NCBI GenBank assembly: GCA_019747875.1
Contig: JAIEQI010000141.1
Location: forward strand, 1-35,370
Length of the DNA: 35,370 nucleotides
Direction: 5' to 3'
Origin: Candidatus Obscuribacterales bacterium
Lineage (GTDB): Bacteria; Cyanobacteriota; Vampirovibrionia; Obscuribacterales; Obscuribacteraceae
Part shown: positions 15,300 to 23,547 of the stretch, one piece after another
Layout of the letters: each line of letters starts with the position of its first letter
Numbering within the stretch: position 1 is the stretch's first letter
The notes under the pieces: model-generated
Database searches by the model: none
What the model was told of the DNA's origin: nothing
Seen by the model: only the letters and a program-made list of their open reading frames with translations
Translations under genes and position numbers: made by a program

Positions 15300-18200
15300 T
15301 GATTGACGCCATCATTCGCTTTTCCTTCCGAAACAGATTCTTAGTTATTTTCCTCACAATTTGCCTTGCCGTTCTTGGAACCCTCGGCTTGGTAAATCTT
15401 CCAATAGATGCCGTACCGGACATTACAAATGTGCAGGTGCAGGTGCTGACATCGGCTCCGGCACTTTCACCACTGGATATCGAAAGACAAGTAAGTACAC
15501 CTGTGGAGATTGCTCTAAGTGGACTGCCTGGGGTAAAACAAGTTCGCTCCATAAGCAAATTCGGTCTGTCGGTGGTCACTGTCGTGTTTGATGATTCGAC
15601 TGATACTTACTTCGATCGGCAGCTGGTTCTCGAACGCCTGGCTCAAATACGTGAGCAAATTCCCCCATCCATTGGAACGCCGCAAATTGGTCCGATCACA
15701 ACAGGGCTGGGTGAAATATTTCAATACGAAATCAAATCAACCGATGGAAAAACTGATCAGCTCGCATTGCGTACGTTACAAGATTGGGATATCAGAAAAC
15801 AGCTGGTGCCAGTGCAAGGTGTTGCTGAGGTGAATAGCTACGGCGGGCTCAAACAACAATTCCAGGTGAAAGTAGATAGCGATAAGTTGCTTTCTTATCA
15901 CCTTACCCTGCATGACGTACTAAAAGCAGTCAGTGCAAACAATGAAAATGTTGGCGGTGGATACATCGAGCACTTGGGAGAACAGTATGTTCTTCGCGGA
16001 ATCGGACTGGCGGAAAACGCCGAACAGATCGAAAAGATCGTTGTAAAAACAGGCAAAGATGGTACCCCGATTTTTGTTAAAGACATCGCATCGGTTGTTC
16101 GGGCATCAGAGTTGCGGCAGGGTGCAGTTCTCACAGATGGAAAAGGTGAAACTGTCGCCGGAATAGTAATGATGTTGAAAGGGCAAAACTCACGCGCGGT
16201 AATCGACAACGTGAAAAAGCGGATCGAAACGGTCAATCGCATGTTGCCGAACGGAACCCAATTGGTGCCTTTCTACGATCGATCTGAACTGATAGATCGG
16301 ACAATCAAGACCGTACAATCAAATTTGTTCGAGGGTGCCGCGCTGGTCATTCTGGTCTTACTAGTCTTGCTCGGAAACTGGCGAGCTGCAGTACTTGTGG
16401 CTAGCGTCATCCCATTGTCGATGTTCCTCGCCGCGCTTTGTATGAATGCATTCAATATTTCGGGAAATTTAGTGAGCTTAGGTGCACTGGATTTCGGATT
16501 GATTGTGGACGGCGCTGTTGTTATGGTCGAGAACGCGGTTCGAAGACTTTCGCAAGTGAAGCGCAATAGCGAAGAATCCGGAGGGGGTGGCGAAGGGACA
16601 GAGCAACAAACGACAATCGCAAACGCCTGTATCGAGGTCGGCAAACCAGTGACGTTTGCAATAGCGATCATCGCGATAGTCTATCTACCATTGCTGGCAC
16701 TCGGTGGTATCGAGGGCAAGCTTTTCAAGCCGATGTGTTTGACCATCATCTTTGCACTTACCGGCTCCCTCATTCTTTCCTTGACATACGTTCCTGCGAT
16801 GCTGAGCATCATTCTGCCTGGCTCGGTTAATGAAAACGAAAATTCGTTTTTCAAAAATGCCACCACCATTTACAAACGAATTCTGAACATTGTTAGCATC
16901 AACCGTGCTCAAACATTTTCATTTGCAATCACGCTTGTAATTCTCAGCATTCTGACTTTTCCACTGCTCGGATCGGAGTTTATTCCGAAGTTGGACGAAG
17001 GTGCGCTTGCTATTCAAATGCAGCAATTGCCGAGCGTTTCACTAAGCCAGTCGATTGCATCAACTACAGCGGCAGAGAAGCTGATAAAGTCCTTTCCGGA
17101 AGTGGACCGCGTGGTTTCAAAAATTGGTAGAGCGGAAGTCGCCACAGATCCCATGGGTGTAGATACAGCAGATATTCTTGTCAGTTTGAAAGCAAGTTCC
17201 ACGTGGCCGCATGGTCTAACACGAGAAGCTCTCGTAGAAAAGATTTCGCACAAATTACAGAACGATGTGCCTCAGGCAGCATTTAGCTTCTCGCAGCCTA
17301 TAGAACTTAGAACTGCAGAACTGATAGCAGGTGTCAAATCGGATCTCGCAATCAAAATATTTGGCGAGGATCCAACAACGCTCAACCAGTTGGCAGAACA
17401 AATCAAAGGTATCGTTCAGGACATTCCGGGAGCAGCGGATGCTAAGGTTGAACAGACGGCAGGGTTGCCGCAGTTGTTAGTCAAAGCCGATCGCGGCGCT
17501 ATCGCACGTTTCGGAATGAACGTGGATGATGTGAATGATCTCGTTCAAACAATTATCGCTGGTAAAGCAGCCGGACAAATCTATCAAGGCGAAAAACGTT
17601 TCGACATGATTGTCAAACTGGATGACGAAGGGAAAGTTAGCGAGGACAACATCAAGAATTTGCTCGTATCCAATGAGCGAAACATGCGCGTTCCACTCGG
17701 AAGCGTAGCATCAGTGAAAGTGGAAAACGGACCAGCGCAAATTTCTCACGAAGATGGACGCCGACGAATTGTTGTAGAACTCAATGTGCGTGGTCGAGAC
17801 ATCGGGAGTTTTGTAGCGGCGGCTCAACAAAAGGTAGACACAGAAATCAAACTACCGGCAGGATATACCATCAGTTGGGGCGGTCAATTCGAAAGCATGA
17901 ATTCAGCGATCCATGCGCTGATGATTGTGGTGCCAGTCGCCCTCGTTCTGATTTTTGTGCTCCTCTACCTCAGCTTTGGATCAACATCCCAAGCGCTGCT
18001 CATTTTTACTGGAATTCCGTTCGCATTAGTCGGCGGCATCTTCGCGCTAGCGCTGCAAAAAATGCCATTCTCAATTTCTGCGGGAATAGGACTAATTGCA
18101 CTTTGCGGCATTGCGCTTTTGAACGGAGTCGTGATGGTCAGCCATATAAACTCGGTTCGAAAAAATCGCAACGCGCAGGATGCAGCTATTGAGGGCGCAT

Positions 18201-18481
18201 CTGCAAGACTACGCCCTGTTCTTATGACAGCACTGGTAGCTAGCCTCGGTTTTGTACCGATGGCCTTCTCAAATCTATCTGGCTCTGAAATACAACGCCC
18301 CCTTGCGACCGTAGTCATCGGAGGCTTGATCAGCTCCAGCGCACTGACGCTGATCCTTTTGCCAAATTTGTACATCTGGTTCGATCAAGCCACCGAACTG
18401 CTAACTAGAAGAAAAAGCCAGCCCTCAAGACTTGACACCAACCAAGCGCAGAAAGAGCGAGAACATCCAGTCCGCCCATAG
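15299..18481 (+). CDS. Heavy-metal RND efflux pump (CzcA-type)
   Basis: Proton-driven inner-membrane pump of the HME-RND family, exporting divalent metal ions with its adaptor. The 1060-residue length and 12-helix pattern with two large periplasmic loops fit the family. Helix IV carries DFGLIVDGAVVMVEN with Asp398, Asp404 and Glu411, the arrangement of Zn/Co/Cd/Ni pumps (CzcA/CnrA) rather than the Cu/Ag type (CusA), which lacks the first Asp. The N-terminal LPIDAVPDITNVQVQV and the second-half GIALLNGVVMVSHIN segments are standard. Specificity for Zn, Co, Cd or Ni cannot be told apart from sequence alone. A short hairpin follows the stop. Confidence 0.94.
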   Translation: MIDAIIRFSFRNRFLVIFLTICLAVLGTLGLVNLPIDAVPDITNVQVQVLTSAPALSPLDIERQVSTPVEIALSGLPGVKQVRSISKFGLSVVTVVFDDSTDTYFDRQLVLERLAQIREQIPPSIGTPQIGPITTGLGEIFQYEIKSTDGKTDQLALRTLQDWDIRKQLVPVQGVAEVNSYGGLKQQFQVKVDSDKLLSYHLTLHDVLKAVSANNENVGGGYIEHLGEQYVLRGIGLAENAEQIEKIVVKTGKDGTPIFVKDIASVVRASELRQGAVLTDGKGETVAGIVMMLKGQNSRAVIDNVKKRIETVNRMLPNGTQLVPFYDRSELIDRTIKTVQSNLFEGAALVILVLLVLLGNWRAAVLVASVIPLSMFLAALCMNAFNISGNLVSLGALDFGLIVDGAVVMVENAVRRLSQVKRNSEESGGGGEGTEQQTTIANACIEVGKPVTFAIAIIAIVYLPLLALGGIEGKLFKPMCLTIIFALTGSLILSLTYVPAMLSIILPGSVNENENSFFKNATTIYKRILNIVSINRAQTFSFAITLVILSILTFPLLGSEFIPKLDEGALAIQMQQLPSVSLSQSIASTTAAEKLIKSFPEVDRVVSKIGRAEVATDPMGVDTADILVSLKASSTWPHGLTREALVEKISHKLQNDVPQAAFSFSQPIELRTAELIAGVKSDLAIKIFGEDPTTLNQLAEQIKGIVQDIPGAADAKVEQTAGLPQLLVKADRGAIARFGMNVDDVNDLVQTIIAGKAAGQIYQGEKRFDMIVKLDDEGKVSEDNIKNLLVSNERNMRVPLGSVASVKVENGPAQISHEDGRRRIVVELNVRGRDIGSFVAAAQQKVDTEIKLPAGYTISWGGQFESMNSAIHALMIVVPVALVLIFVLLYLSFGSTSQALLIFTGIPFALVGGIFALALQKMPFSISAGIGLIALCGIALLNGVVMVSHINSVRKNRNAQDAAIEGASARLRPVLMTALVASLGFVPMAFSNLSGSEIQRPLATVVIGGLISSSALTLILLPNLYIWFDQATELLTRRKSQPSRLDTNQAQKEREHPVRP

Positions 18482-18484
18482 CTT

Positions 18485-18506
18485 CACGAAGCAGTTCGTG
18501 TTTTAT
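18485..18506 (+). terminator. Putative rho-independent terminator after the RND pump gene
   Basis: Stem CACGAA (18485-18490), loop GCAG, stem TTCGTG (18495-18500), followed at once by TTTTAT. It begins 3 nt after the pump stop codon on the same strand. The stem is short and only partly GC, so termination may be weak. Confidence 0.5.
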
Positions 18507-18572
18507 CGTAAAACTACCTCTTAGTGTTTTCGGCCTCTCAAGCCTTTTGTAGAGTCCAGACACACGGAACTG

Positions 18573-18842
18573 CTATTCACCAAAGATGGGGTCATACCAG
18601 TACTTCAGGGGATCCTTAATCCACAATCTAATCGTACCTGATATCAAACCAGAAAGGAGTCTACAACTAAGCTGGGAAAAGGACGACCTTAGCCTAATAT
18701 CCGGTGCTCCTCCCAGATGCTCATTGCCAATAAAGGCTTGTTGATTAACTCCGTGAAGCCACCTTCCATTCTTCTGCACAATTGAAGCGAATAAAGACCT
18801 ATCAGGGTCTCTATTCGCTTCGATTGCTACCTTCCTTGCCAA
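18573..18842 (-). CDS. Uncertain 89-codon reading frame downstream of the peptide cluster
   Basis: An open frame starting at TTG, 44 nt after the last peptide gene and on the same strand. The translation is compositionally protein-like, ending in IRLWIKDPLKYWYDPIFGE, but I recognise no family. There is no ATG or good ribosome binding site near the start, and an in-frame stop lies just upstream. It could be a fourth member of the transcription unit, the remnant of a longer gene, or chance. The rest of 18482-18886 shows no other gene. Confidence 0.25.
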   Translation of the reverse strand: MARKVAIEANRDPDRSLFASIVQKNGRWLHGVNQQAFIGNEHLGGAPDIRLRSSFSQLSCRLLSGLISGTIRLWIKDPLKYWYDPIFGE

Positions 18843-18886
18843 ATTGGCACGACTATTTCACTATTCTGCGGCTAAGAGCAACTTGC

Positions 18887-19069
18887 CTAACACACCAAAG
18901 CGCCCATACTTAGATGTGTTTCATTGATATTATCAGCGGGAATCTCCGAAACGCTTATACCTCCAGCGTGTCTCAAATTCTGGCTGTTCTTAAGCGTAAT
19001 GACTTTGGGAAGCGTTTTTCGAACTCTTTTGATTTCTGTTTTGTTGTTGTTGTTATTATTAGCGCTCAT
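18887..19069 (-). CDS. Short peptide A, leader-like motif with GG junction
   Basis: This 60-residue peptide starts at ATG 19069 with GGAGG 8 nt upstream; the frame is open further to 19108 but that ATG has no such site. After an Asn-rich start it has a basic segment, then LPKVITLKNSQNLRHAGG (residues 20-37). That resembles a double-glycine leader (hydrophobic residues spaced before Gly-Gly). A 23-residue tail follows, ending in Cys. The LPK-x3-L-x-NSQ block is shared with the two upstream peptides. No modifying enzyme or C39-type exporter is visible, so a RiPP-precursor or secreted-peptide role is inference. Confidence 0.7.
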   Translation of the reverse strand: MSANNNNNNKTEIKRVRKTLPKVITLKNSQNLRHAGGISVSEIPADNINETHLSMGALVC

Positions 19070-19114
19070 GTTTGTGTCCTCCAGGCTGGCGATCAGTTCA
19101 AGCAACATCGCTGA

Positions 19115-19282
19115 TTAGTTAGAACCTATTTGCTGCGGATTGTAAGAGGGTTGATATACGGTGTTGATGGCACCATTGGTGGCACCAGCGCCCACCCTAT
19201 TGAAGCTCTGGCTATTCTTTAGAACTTTGACCTTTGGAAGGGCTTTGTGGATTTTTTTGGTTTCTCTGTCTGTAGTGTTCAT
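19115..19282 (-). CDS. Short peptide B, paralogue of A and C
   Basis: This 55-residue peptide shares KKIHKALPKVKVLKNSQ (residues 9-25) with its neighbours. A Gly-rich junction RVGAG follows, then a tail rich in Asn, Gln, Tyr and Pro (TVYQPSYNPQ). An upstream in-frame ATG at 19297 exists. I chose ATG 19282 because GGAG lies 9 nt before it and because this gives a 45-nt spacer, identical in length to the spacer before peptide A. Function is unknown. Paralogy with A and C makes it a real gene. Confidence 0.7.
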   Translation of the reverse strand: MNTTDRETKKIHKALPKVKVLKNSQSFNRVGAGATNGAINTVYQPSYNPQQIGSN

Positions 19283-19327
19283 CGTCGTATTCTCCATAAG
19301 TTGATTCAGTAAAAACGATTTCCGATC

Positions 19328-19501
19328 CTAGTTGGCAGGTTGATAATAAGCAGTTGGATAGGTTTTGAACTCTGTTTCACCCACCGTATTTCCCATCCCG
19401 CCGGCAGCACCAATTGTCTTTTTAGTTAACTGACTGTTATTGAGAACTTTCATTTTGGGAAGTCGTCGGTGAACCTTCTTATCATTCTTTTCGGCGTTCA
19501 T
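19328..19501 (-). CDS. Short peptide C, first gene of the peptide cluster
   Basis: This 57-residue peptide starts at ATG 19501, 7 nt after GGAGGG. It has a charged start, the shared block RRLPKMKVLNNSQ (residues 12-24), an IGAAGG junction (30-35) and a tail with three tyrosines ending YYQPAN. The spacer to peptide B is 45 nt. The region upstream (19502-19843) holds the presumed promoter for this minus-strand cluster and the 5' region of the divergent GNAT gene; I see no other gene there. Being short and non-overlapping with any better frame, it is supported mainly by the three-way similarity. Confidence 0.68.
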   Translation of the reverse strand: MNAEKNDKKVHRRLPKMKVLNNSQLTKKTIGAAGGMGNTVGETEFKTYPTAYYQPAN

Positions 19502-19843
19502 TTTCAAGCCCTCCGTTTAGGTCGTGATTTGAAATTACCGCTGAAATCTGAGGGACTTGCGAGCCTCTCTCATTCCCTTAAAACAGTTACCAGACAAGGC
19601 TTTCAAGCATTCGAATGATTGAGCAGGGATTTTTCCTCCATAATCGAGATTGCAAATACGACATGATGGAAAAACTATGGAGAGAATATGGAGAAAAAAA
19701 GTTGCAAAATCGCATTAACTTCGTACAAGATCCAAGCGCTGATAATTCACCACATCATGCCTGCTTACTCTCAACCTCAAAACATATTGCTATAATGGCT
19801 GCTCAATCAGCTCAGAAAAATCCTTAGTGGTGATGATAAGCTA

Positions 19844-20401
19844 ATGACTTACAGTCTCGTCAAACCATCAGCTAAGATTCTGCCATCGTTTTTATCAGCA
19901 TTGGACGAGGGCAAATTTATCGCAATGCAACTCGGTCATGGAGACTGGGCGAAAGAAAAAATCGTAGCTGACCCGAATGGCTATATTACTCTCTTGAATG
20001 ACCCTGCACCATTTACGATCACACGCAACGAGCAACACTACAGTATTACTGAGCATGAACTGTTATGGATTACGCGCAATGGAACGGATGAATTTCTAGG
20101 CACCATAGCCATGCGCTATGCAGGAAACGATGAGCTAATCAAAGTTTACGCCTGGCATATCGGAATGGCGATCCGTCCTGGTCTCTTGAACAAGGGATAC
20201 GGTATCAGATCCATCGCGGTTTGCATGGATGAGATAAGAACCAGATCAATGGAGAGAGGACTTACATTTCTTGTAGCTACATGCAACGAAACCAATACGG
20301 CTTCATCGCGCCTTATGCAACATTTCGGCTTTCAATTCGAGGAACGTTACGAAGACAAACTATTTGGCGGTTATGGCTTGCGCTATAAACTGGTGTTTTG
20401 A
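19844..20401 (+). CDS. GNAT-family N-acetyltransferase (RimJ/RimL-like)
   Basis: The 185-residue protein has the RimJ/RimL-type GNAT arrangement: LLWITRNGTDEFLGTIAMRY (strands before the core), then IGMAIRPGLLNKGYGIRSIAVCMDEI with the acetyl-CoA binding loop. ATCNETNTASSRLMQHFGFQFEER follows, the typical Asn-x-Ala-Ser-x-x-Leu-x-x-x-x-GF end. Such enzymes acetylate amines, for example ribosomal protein N-termini; the substrate cannot be named. The ribosome binding site is weak (GGTGAT). It is divergent from the peptide cluster, with 342 bp between start codons. Confidence 0.85.
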   Translation: MTYSLVKPSAKILPSFLSALDEGKFIAMQLGHGDWAKEKIVADPNGYITLLNDPAPFTITRNEQHYSITEHELLWITRNGTDEFLGTIAMRYAGNDELIKVYAWHIGMAIRPGLLNKGYGIRSIAVCMDEIRTRSMERGLTFLVATCNETNTASSRLMQHFGFQFEERYEDKLFGGYGLRYKLVF

Positions 20402-20785
20402 AGACTTGCGGATCTCACTTCTGGTCTATCAGCATTTCCAACAAAGACTCCCTTCTCGATGCGTCACAAAGGAAACTATCTACTGGCGACCAGGCACAGG
20501 ATTTGATGGCTGCCTGGGTGAACTGAGACTAAAACGTGAAACTGATATCTTCGCCAACGGCGTTTTCTCGATCTAGATTCAGTTTGTGCCGGAGTCATCA
20601 ACAACCTACATAATGGTCACTGTGGTCCGAGAATTGTCCTTGTCTCTGCTGAGCTTAATTGCAGAAGAAGCTCTAATAATTCAGCATTGTCAACAGCTAC
20701 TTATAACTAAAACTTGCGCCAAACGTGATAGCATGAGCGATCCTCAGGTTTCTACACTTTTGCCTATCCTTAAATAAGGAATCAG
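20402..20785. other. Intergenic stretch without recognised gene
   Basis: This 384-bp gap separates the GNAT gene from the next operon. Two short open frames cross it, but neither has a ribosome binding site or protein-like composition. The only clear element is AAGGA 5 nt before the ATG at 20786. No terminator hairpin or repeat of the families seen elsewhere was found. Confidence 0.6.
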
Positions 20786-21193
20786 ATGGAAGACGATTTG
20801 GATTTGGACGACCCGCTCATGTTCCAAACACTGGCGGCGAGTCTGCAAATCAATCAACGAGAATCCAAGACCCTCGTGGAATCATTGGCAACTATGCTGC
20901 AAACCAGCATGCCAGATCGTGTCACCATAACTCGCGGTGGTTGGTTCCTCTCCAAGGAAAAACCGATCGAGGACATGCTCATCAAATTCGATGAGACGCA
21001 CTACCAGATCACCAAATCCAAATCGAGCTCAAATTATGAGGCACGTGCTTTGAAGATAGTCCGCGGCATTGCACTCAAATCCAACGAAATCGACCTTGAA
21101 GTCTGCATCAAAAAGATTATCGAGGAAGTCTCCTCAATGTCCAAAAAGAATACTCAAATGCAGGATGCTCTGCGCAAGTTCATTTCAGGGTAA
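20786..21193 (+). CDS. Unknown 135-residue protein before the YbjQ-like genes
   Basis: An acidic N-terminus (MEDDLDLDDP) leads into a mostly alpha/beta soluble protein with no membrane segment and no cysteine cluster. I recognise no family. The stretch LATMLQTSMPDRVTITRGGWFLSKEKPIEDMLIKFDETHYQI looks like a small beta-sheet domain, and the C-terminal third is helical. The ribosome binding site AAGGA is good. The next gene starts 4 nt after its stop, so it is probably co-expressed with the YbjQ-like proteins. Confidence 0.75.
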   Translation: MEDDLDLDDPLMFQTLAASLQINQRESKTLVESLATMLQTSMPDRVTITRGGWFLSKEKPIEDMLIKFDETHYQITKSKSSSNYEARALKIVRGIALKSNEIDLEVCIKKIIEEVSSMSKKNTQMQDALRKFISG

Positions 21194-21197
21194 TAAC

Positions 21198-22175
21198 ATG
21201 TGGCTTTTTCGCAAAGAATCTGAAGAAGATAAACAACAAAAGCTCCGCCAGCAAGAAGCTGTTGATGCTCTCAATCGCGGCGAAATTCCGCCGATTGCGA
21301 AAGAACGAATTTTACGCGAGAACGCACGAGGAAAGAACTTCTTTTCGTCAGACCTGACATGCAGAGAATATCTGCTCGTCAAAGAAGCAGGCATTCAAAC
21401 TGTCGGTCAGGTCATGGGTACAGCGTTTTATAAAGTAGGCTTCTGGGGATTTTTCAACCGGTATCGCAACTCTACAGGTGAGGTGGCTGAAGTCAGCAAA
21501 GCGCTCACTAACGCTCGGATGGCAGCGGTCGAGCGAATGCGCCAGGAAGCTGAGCTTCTGGGGGCAAGCGGCGTCATTGGTGTTCGAATTAACATGAAGC
21601 GCCACTCGTGGGCAGACAATCTTACCGAATTCACCGCATTTGGTACCGCTGTTAGATTGCCGGATTGGAAGCCGGGAACTCCGGCATTCACAAGTACACT
21701 TAATGGACAAGAATTCTGGCAGTTATACCGGGCTGGCTACAGACCAGAGGGCATCGTCATGGGTGCGTGTGCTTATTACCTGCATATGGATTGGAATACA
21801 CGCCGAGCAATTTACGGCTGGTTCTCGCCGAACCAAGAGCTTCCTACCTTCACTGATGGATACAGACAAGCTGCGAAACTTGCCGATCTGCGCTTGAAAG
21901 AAGACCTTGCTTTGCATAAGGCAGATGGCGCTGTTGGAGTAATCATCGATCCTGGTGAAGAGACGATTGAATACGAAATCAACGATACGAGTTATTACGA
22001 CATACTGTTGAACTATGTGATCTTAGGAACAGCAGTTTCAGCCCATCCAGAGATGGAACAAAAGCATCCATCACCGCTGCTGTGCCTGAATCTATCAAGC
22101 AAGACGTATGGCCGGTTGGGTTCAACCGACGACACGGACTGGGAGTACTACGACAAGTTTTATGGCGGGGAGTGA
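21198..22175 (+). CDS. Tandem YbjQ/UPF0145-like (DUF74) domain protein 1
   Basis: YbjQ-family domains (PF01906, often named heavy-metal-binding without strong evidence) form pentameric rings in known structures. This 325-residue protein carries two copies. The first (about 45-150) has FSSDLTCREYLLVKEAG, VGQVMGTAFYKVGF, ALTNARMAAVERMRQEAELLGASGVIGVRI and FGTAVR. The second (about 155-290) is more diverged: FTSTLNGQEFWQLYRAGYRPEGIVMGACAYYLHM, then LGTAVS. ATG 21198 has AGGG 7 nt upstream; the frame is open further upstream but overlaps the previous gene. No signal peptide is present, so it is cytosolic. Function is unknown. Confidence 0.82.
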   Translation: MWLFRKESEEDKQQKLRQQEAVDALNRGEIPPIAKERILRENARGKNFFSSDLTCREYLLVKEAGIQTVGQVMGTAFYKVGFWGFFNRYRNSTGEVAEVSKALTNARMAAVERMRQEAELLGASGVIGVRINMKRHSWADNLTEFTAFGTAVRLPDWKPGTPAFTSTLNGQEFWQLYRAGYRPEGIVMGACAYYLHMDWNTRRAIYGWFSPNQELPTFTDGYRQAAKLADLRLKEDLALHKADGAVGVIIDPGEETIEYEINDTSYYDILLNYVILGTAVSAHPEMEQKHPSPLLCLNLSSKTYGRLGSTDDTDWEYYDKFYGGE

Positions 22176-22228
22176 CGAATCAAACCGCACCGTCGCGATT
22201 TGATTTACTGACCAAGGAGAGAAAAGAA

Positions 22229-23074
22229 ATGCCACCACAACCACCACGGCTACCCAAGAAAAATATGAGCGGCGAAGATTTGCCGGGGCACGCAAAGGAG
22301 CGCCTTGAATGGATGCAAGGCAAGGGTGGACACCGTCCTCTGTTTACGAGCGATCTTTCCGTAAATGAATTTTTGCTGGTAAAAGAAGCAGGTTTTGATC
22401 CCGTCGGGCTAGTCGTCGGAACGTCGATTTATCACATCGGATTTCAACAAGCTCGCTGGACAAAAAACGAGGAAATGGGCGTATTGACCCAGGCTCTTTA
22501 TCATGCGCGCGAACTTGCGATGACCCGTATGGAAGAGGAAGCACAAGAGTTGAACGCCGACGGTGTTGTCGGAGTCAGACTCAAAGTTAAGCACATGAGC
22601 TGGAACTCTGACCTTGCAGAATTCGTAGCAATCGGAACGGCAGTCCGTCATAAATCGGGCGACCACTCATACAGATGCGAGAACGGAATGCCGTTTACAA
22701 GTGATTTGTCCGGACAAGATTTCTGGACATTGCTGCGTTCAGGATACCGTCCGGTTGGTATGGTCATGGGTAATTGCGTTTACCACGTAGCGCACCAGAC
22801 ATTTGGGCAGTGGTTCAAGTCAGTTGGGCAAAACGTTGAAATGACCAACTTCACGCAAGCACTTTATGACGCACGAGAACTTGCGATGGAGAGAATGCAA
22901 ACTGAGGCGGAAGCGCTGAAGGCTGAGGGAATCGTTGGTGTCGATATTTACGAAGGCAACTACGGCTGGAGTTCGCACGTAATTGAATTCTTCACAGTTG
23001 GAACAGCAATCGTTCCAATCCGAGCTGACCACCACATTCCGACACCGAATCTGGTGCTCTCAGTTAACGACTAA
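22229..23074 (+). CDS. Tandem YbjQ/UPF0145-like (DUF74) domain protein 2
   Basis: A paralogue of the previous gene, 281 residues, also with two domains. Domain 1 (about 35-140) has FTSDLSVNEFLLVKEAGF, VGLVVGTSIYHIGF, ALYHARELAMTRMEEEAQELNADGVVGVRL and IGTAVR. Domain 2 (about 150-262) has FTSDLSGQDFWTLLRSGYRPVGMVMGNCVYHV, ALYDARELAMERMQTEAEALKAEGIVGVDI and VGTAIV. Both domains here are better conserved than in the preceding protein. ATG 22229 follows AAGGAG by 9 nt; a longer upstream frame overlaps the previous gene and is not needed. An intergenic repeat cluster begins just after the stop. Confidence 0.83.
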   Translation: MPPQPPRLPKKNMSGEDLPGHAKERLEWMQGKGGHRPLFTSDLSVNEFLLVKEAGFDPVGLVVGTSIYHIGFQQARWTKNEEMGVLTQALYHARELAMTRMEEEAQELNADGVVGVRLKVKHMSWNSDLAEFVAIGTAVRHKSGDHSYRCENGMPFTSDLSGQDFWTLLRSGYRPVGMVMGNCVYHVAHQTFGQWFKSVGQNVEMTNFTQALYDARELAMERMQTEAEALKAEGIVGVDIYEGNYGWSSHVIEFFTVGTAIVPIRADHHIPTPNLVLSVND

Positions 23075-23089
23075 GCTATATGTTTCGCT

Positions 23090-23270
23090 CCCGGCAGCGT
23101 CGGCATCTTGCCAGATTCAACCTACGAGAGCGATTCGCTCTTTTGGGAGTTCGGTTCGATCCGGGAGCGCCGGCATCTTGCAGACTTCAACCTACGAGGG
23201 CGATTCGCTCTTTTGGGAGTTCGGTTCGATCCCGGGAGCGCCGGCATCTTGCCGGCTTCGATCTGAGAGC
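23090..23270. repeat. Diverged copies of the 70-bp repeat seen at the left edge
   Basis: CGGCATCTTG recurs at 23101, 23171 and 23242, giving periods of 70 and 71 bp, the same as the array at 1-311. Each is preceded by a GAGCG-type sequence and GAGTTCGGTTCGATCC. The spacer differs from the left array (AACCTACGAGAGCGATTCGCTC in place of ATTCTTTTGAGAGCAATTC). Only the last copy keeps the complete GCCGGC-ATCTT-GCCGGC hairpin. Confidence 0.85.
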
Positions 23271-23287
23271 GATTACGCAGCTAGAAA

Positions 23288-23535
23288 CTAGCTTCGAAGA
23301 TTCACTGAAGAAGCGCGTCGCAGCTAAGTATGGAGCGCGGACGTCCCGTCCGCCCATAAGTATGGGCAGCGGACATCCTGTCCGCTTCTAACAACGGATC
23401 TAAAATGTGCAGTGATCCCAGAATTCGATCGAACAACCGTATCTATAAGGCTATGGGCGGACGGGACGTCCGCGCTCCATACAAAGCGAACATAAGATCG
23501 CCAGCAGTATCGGGACGTCCGCGCTCCATACTCAG
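23288..23535. repeat. GCGGAC hairpin repeats in both orientations
   Basis: The composite CTAGCTTCGAAGATTC...AGTATGGA plus two hairpins (23337-23353, loop GTCCC; 23369-23385, loop ATCCT) repeats the element at 12321-12401. An inverted copy lies at 23457-23473 (loop GGGAC) and an inverted half copy at 23516-23535. Together with the preceding array, the whole 473-bp gap 23075-23547 is made mostly of repeats, with no gene seen. Confidence 0.85.
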
Positions 23536-23547
23536 CCCTGCCTGCAG

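Noticed and set aside
18914..19114. Plus-strand frames across the peptide cluster
   Set aside because: They are antisense to three paralogous frames that share a motif, matched spacing and ribosome binding sites on the minus strand.
19615..19827. 70-codon plus-strand frame upstream of the GNAT gene
   Set aside because: No ribosome binding site, no recognisable features, and it lies in the probable promoter region between divergent genes.
20586..20777. 63-codon frame before the 135-residue gene
   Set aside because: No usable start signal and unremarkable composition; treated as intergenic.
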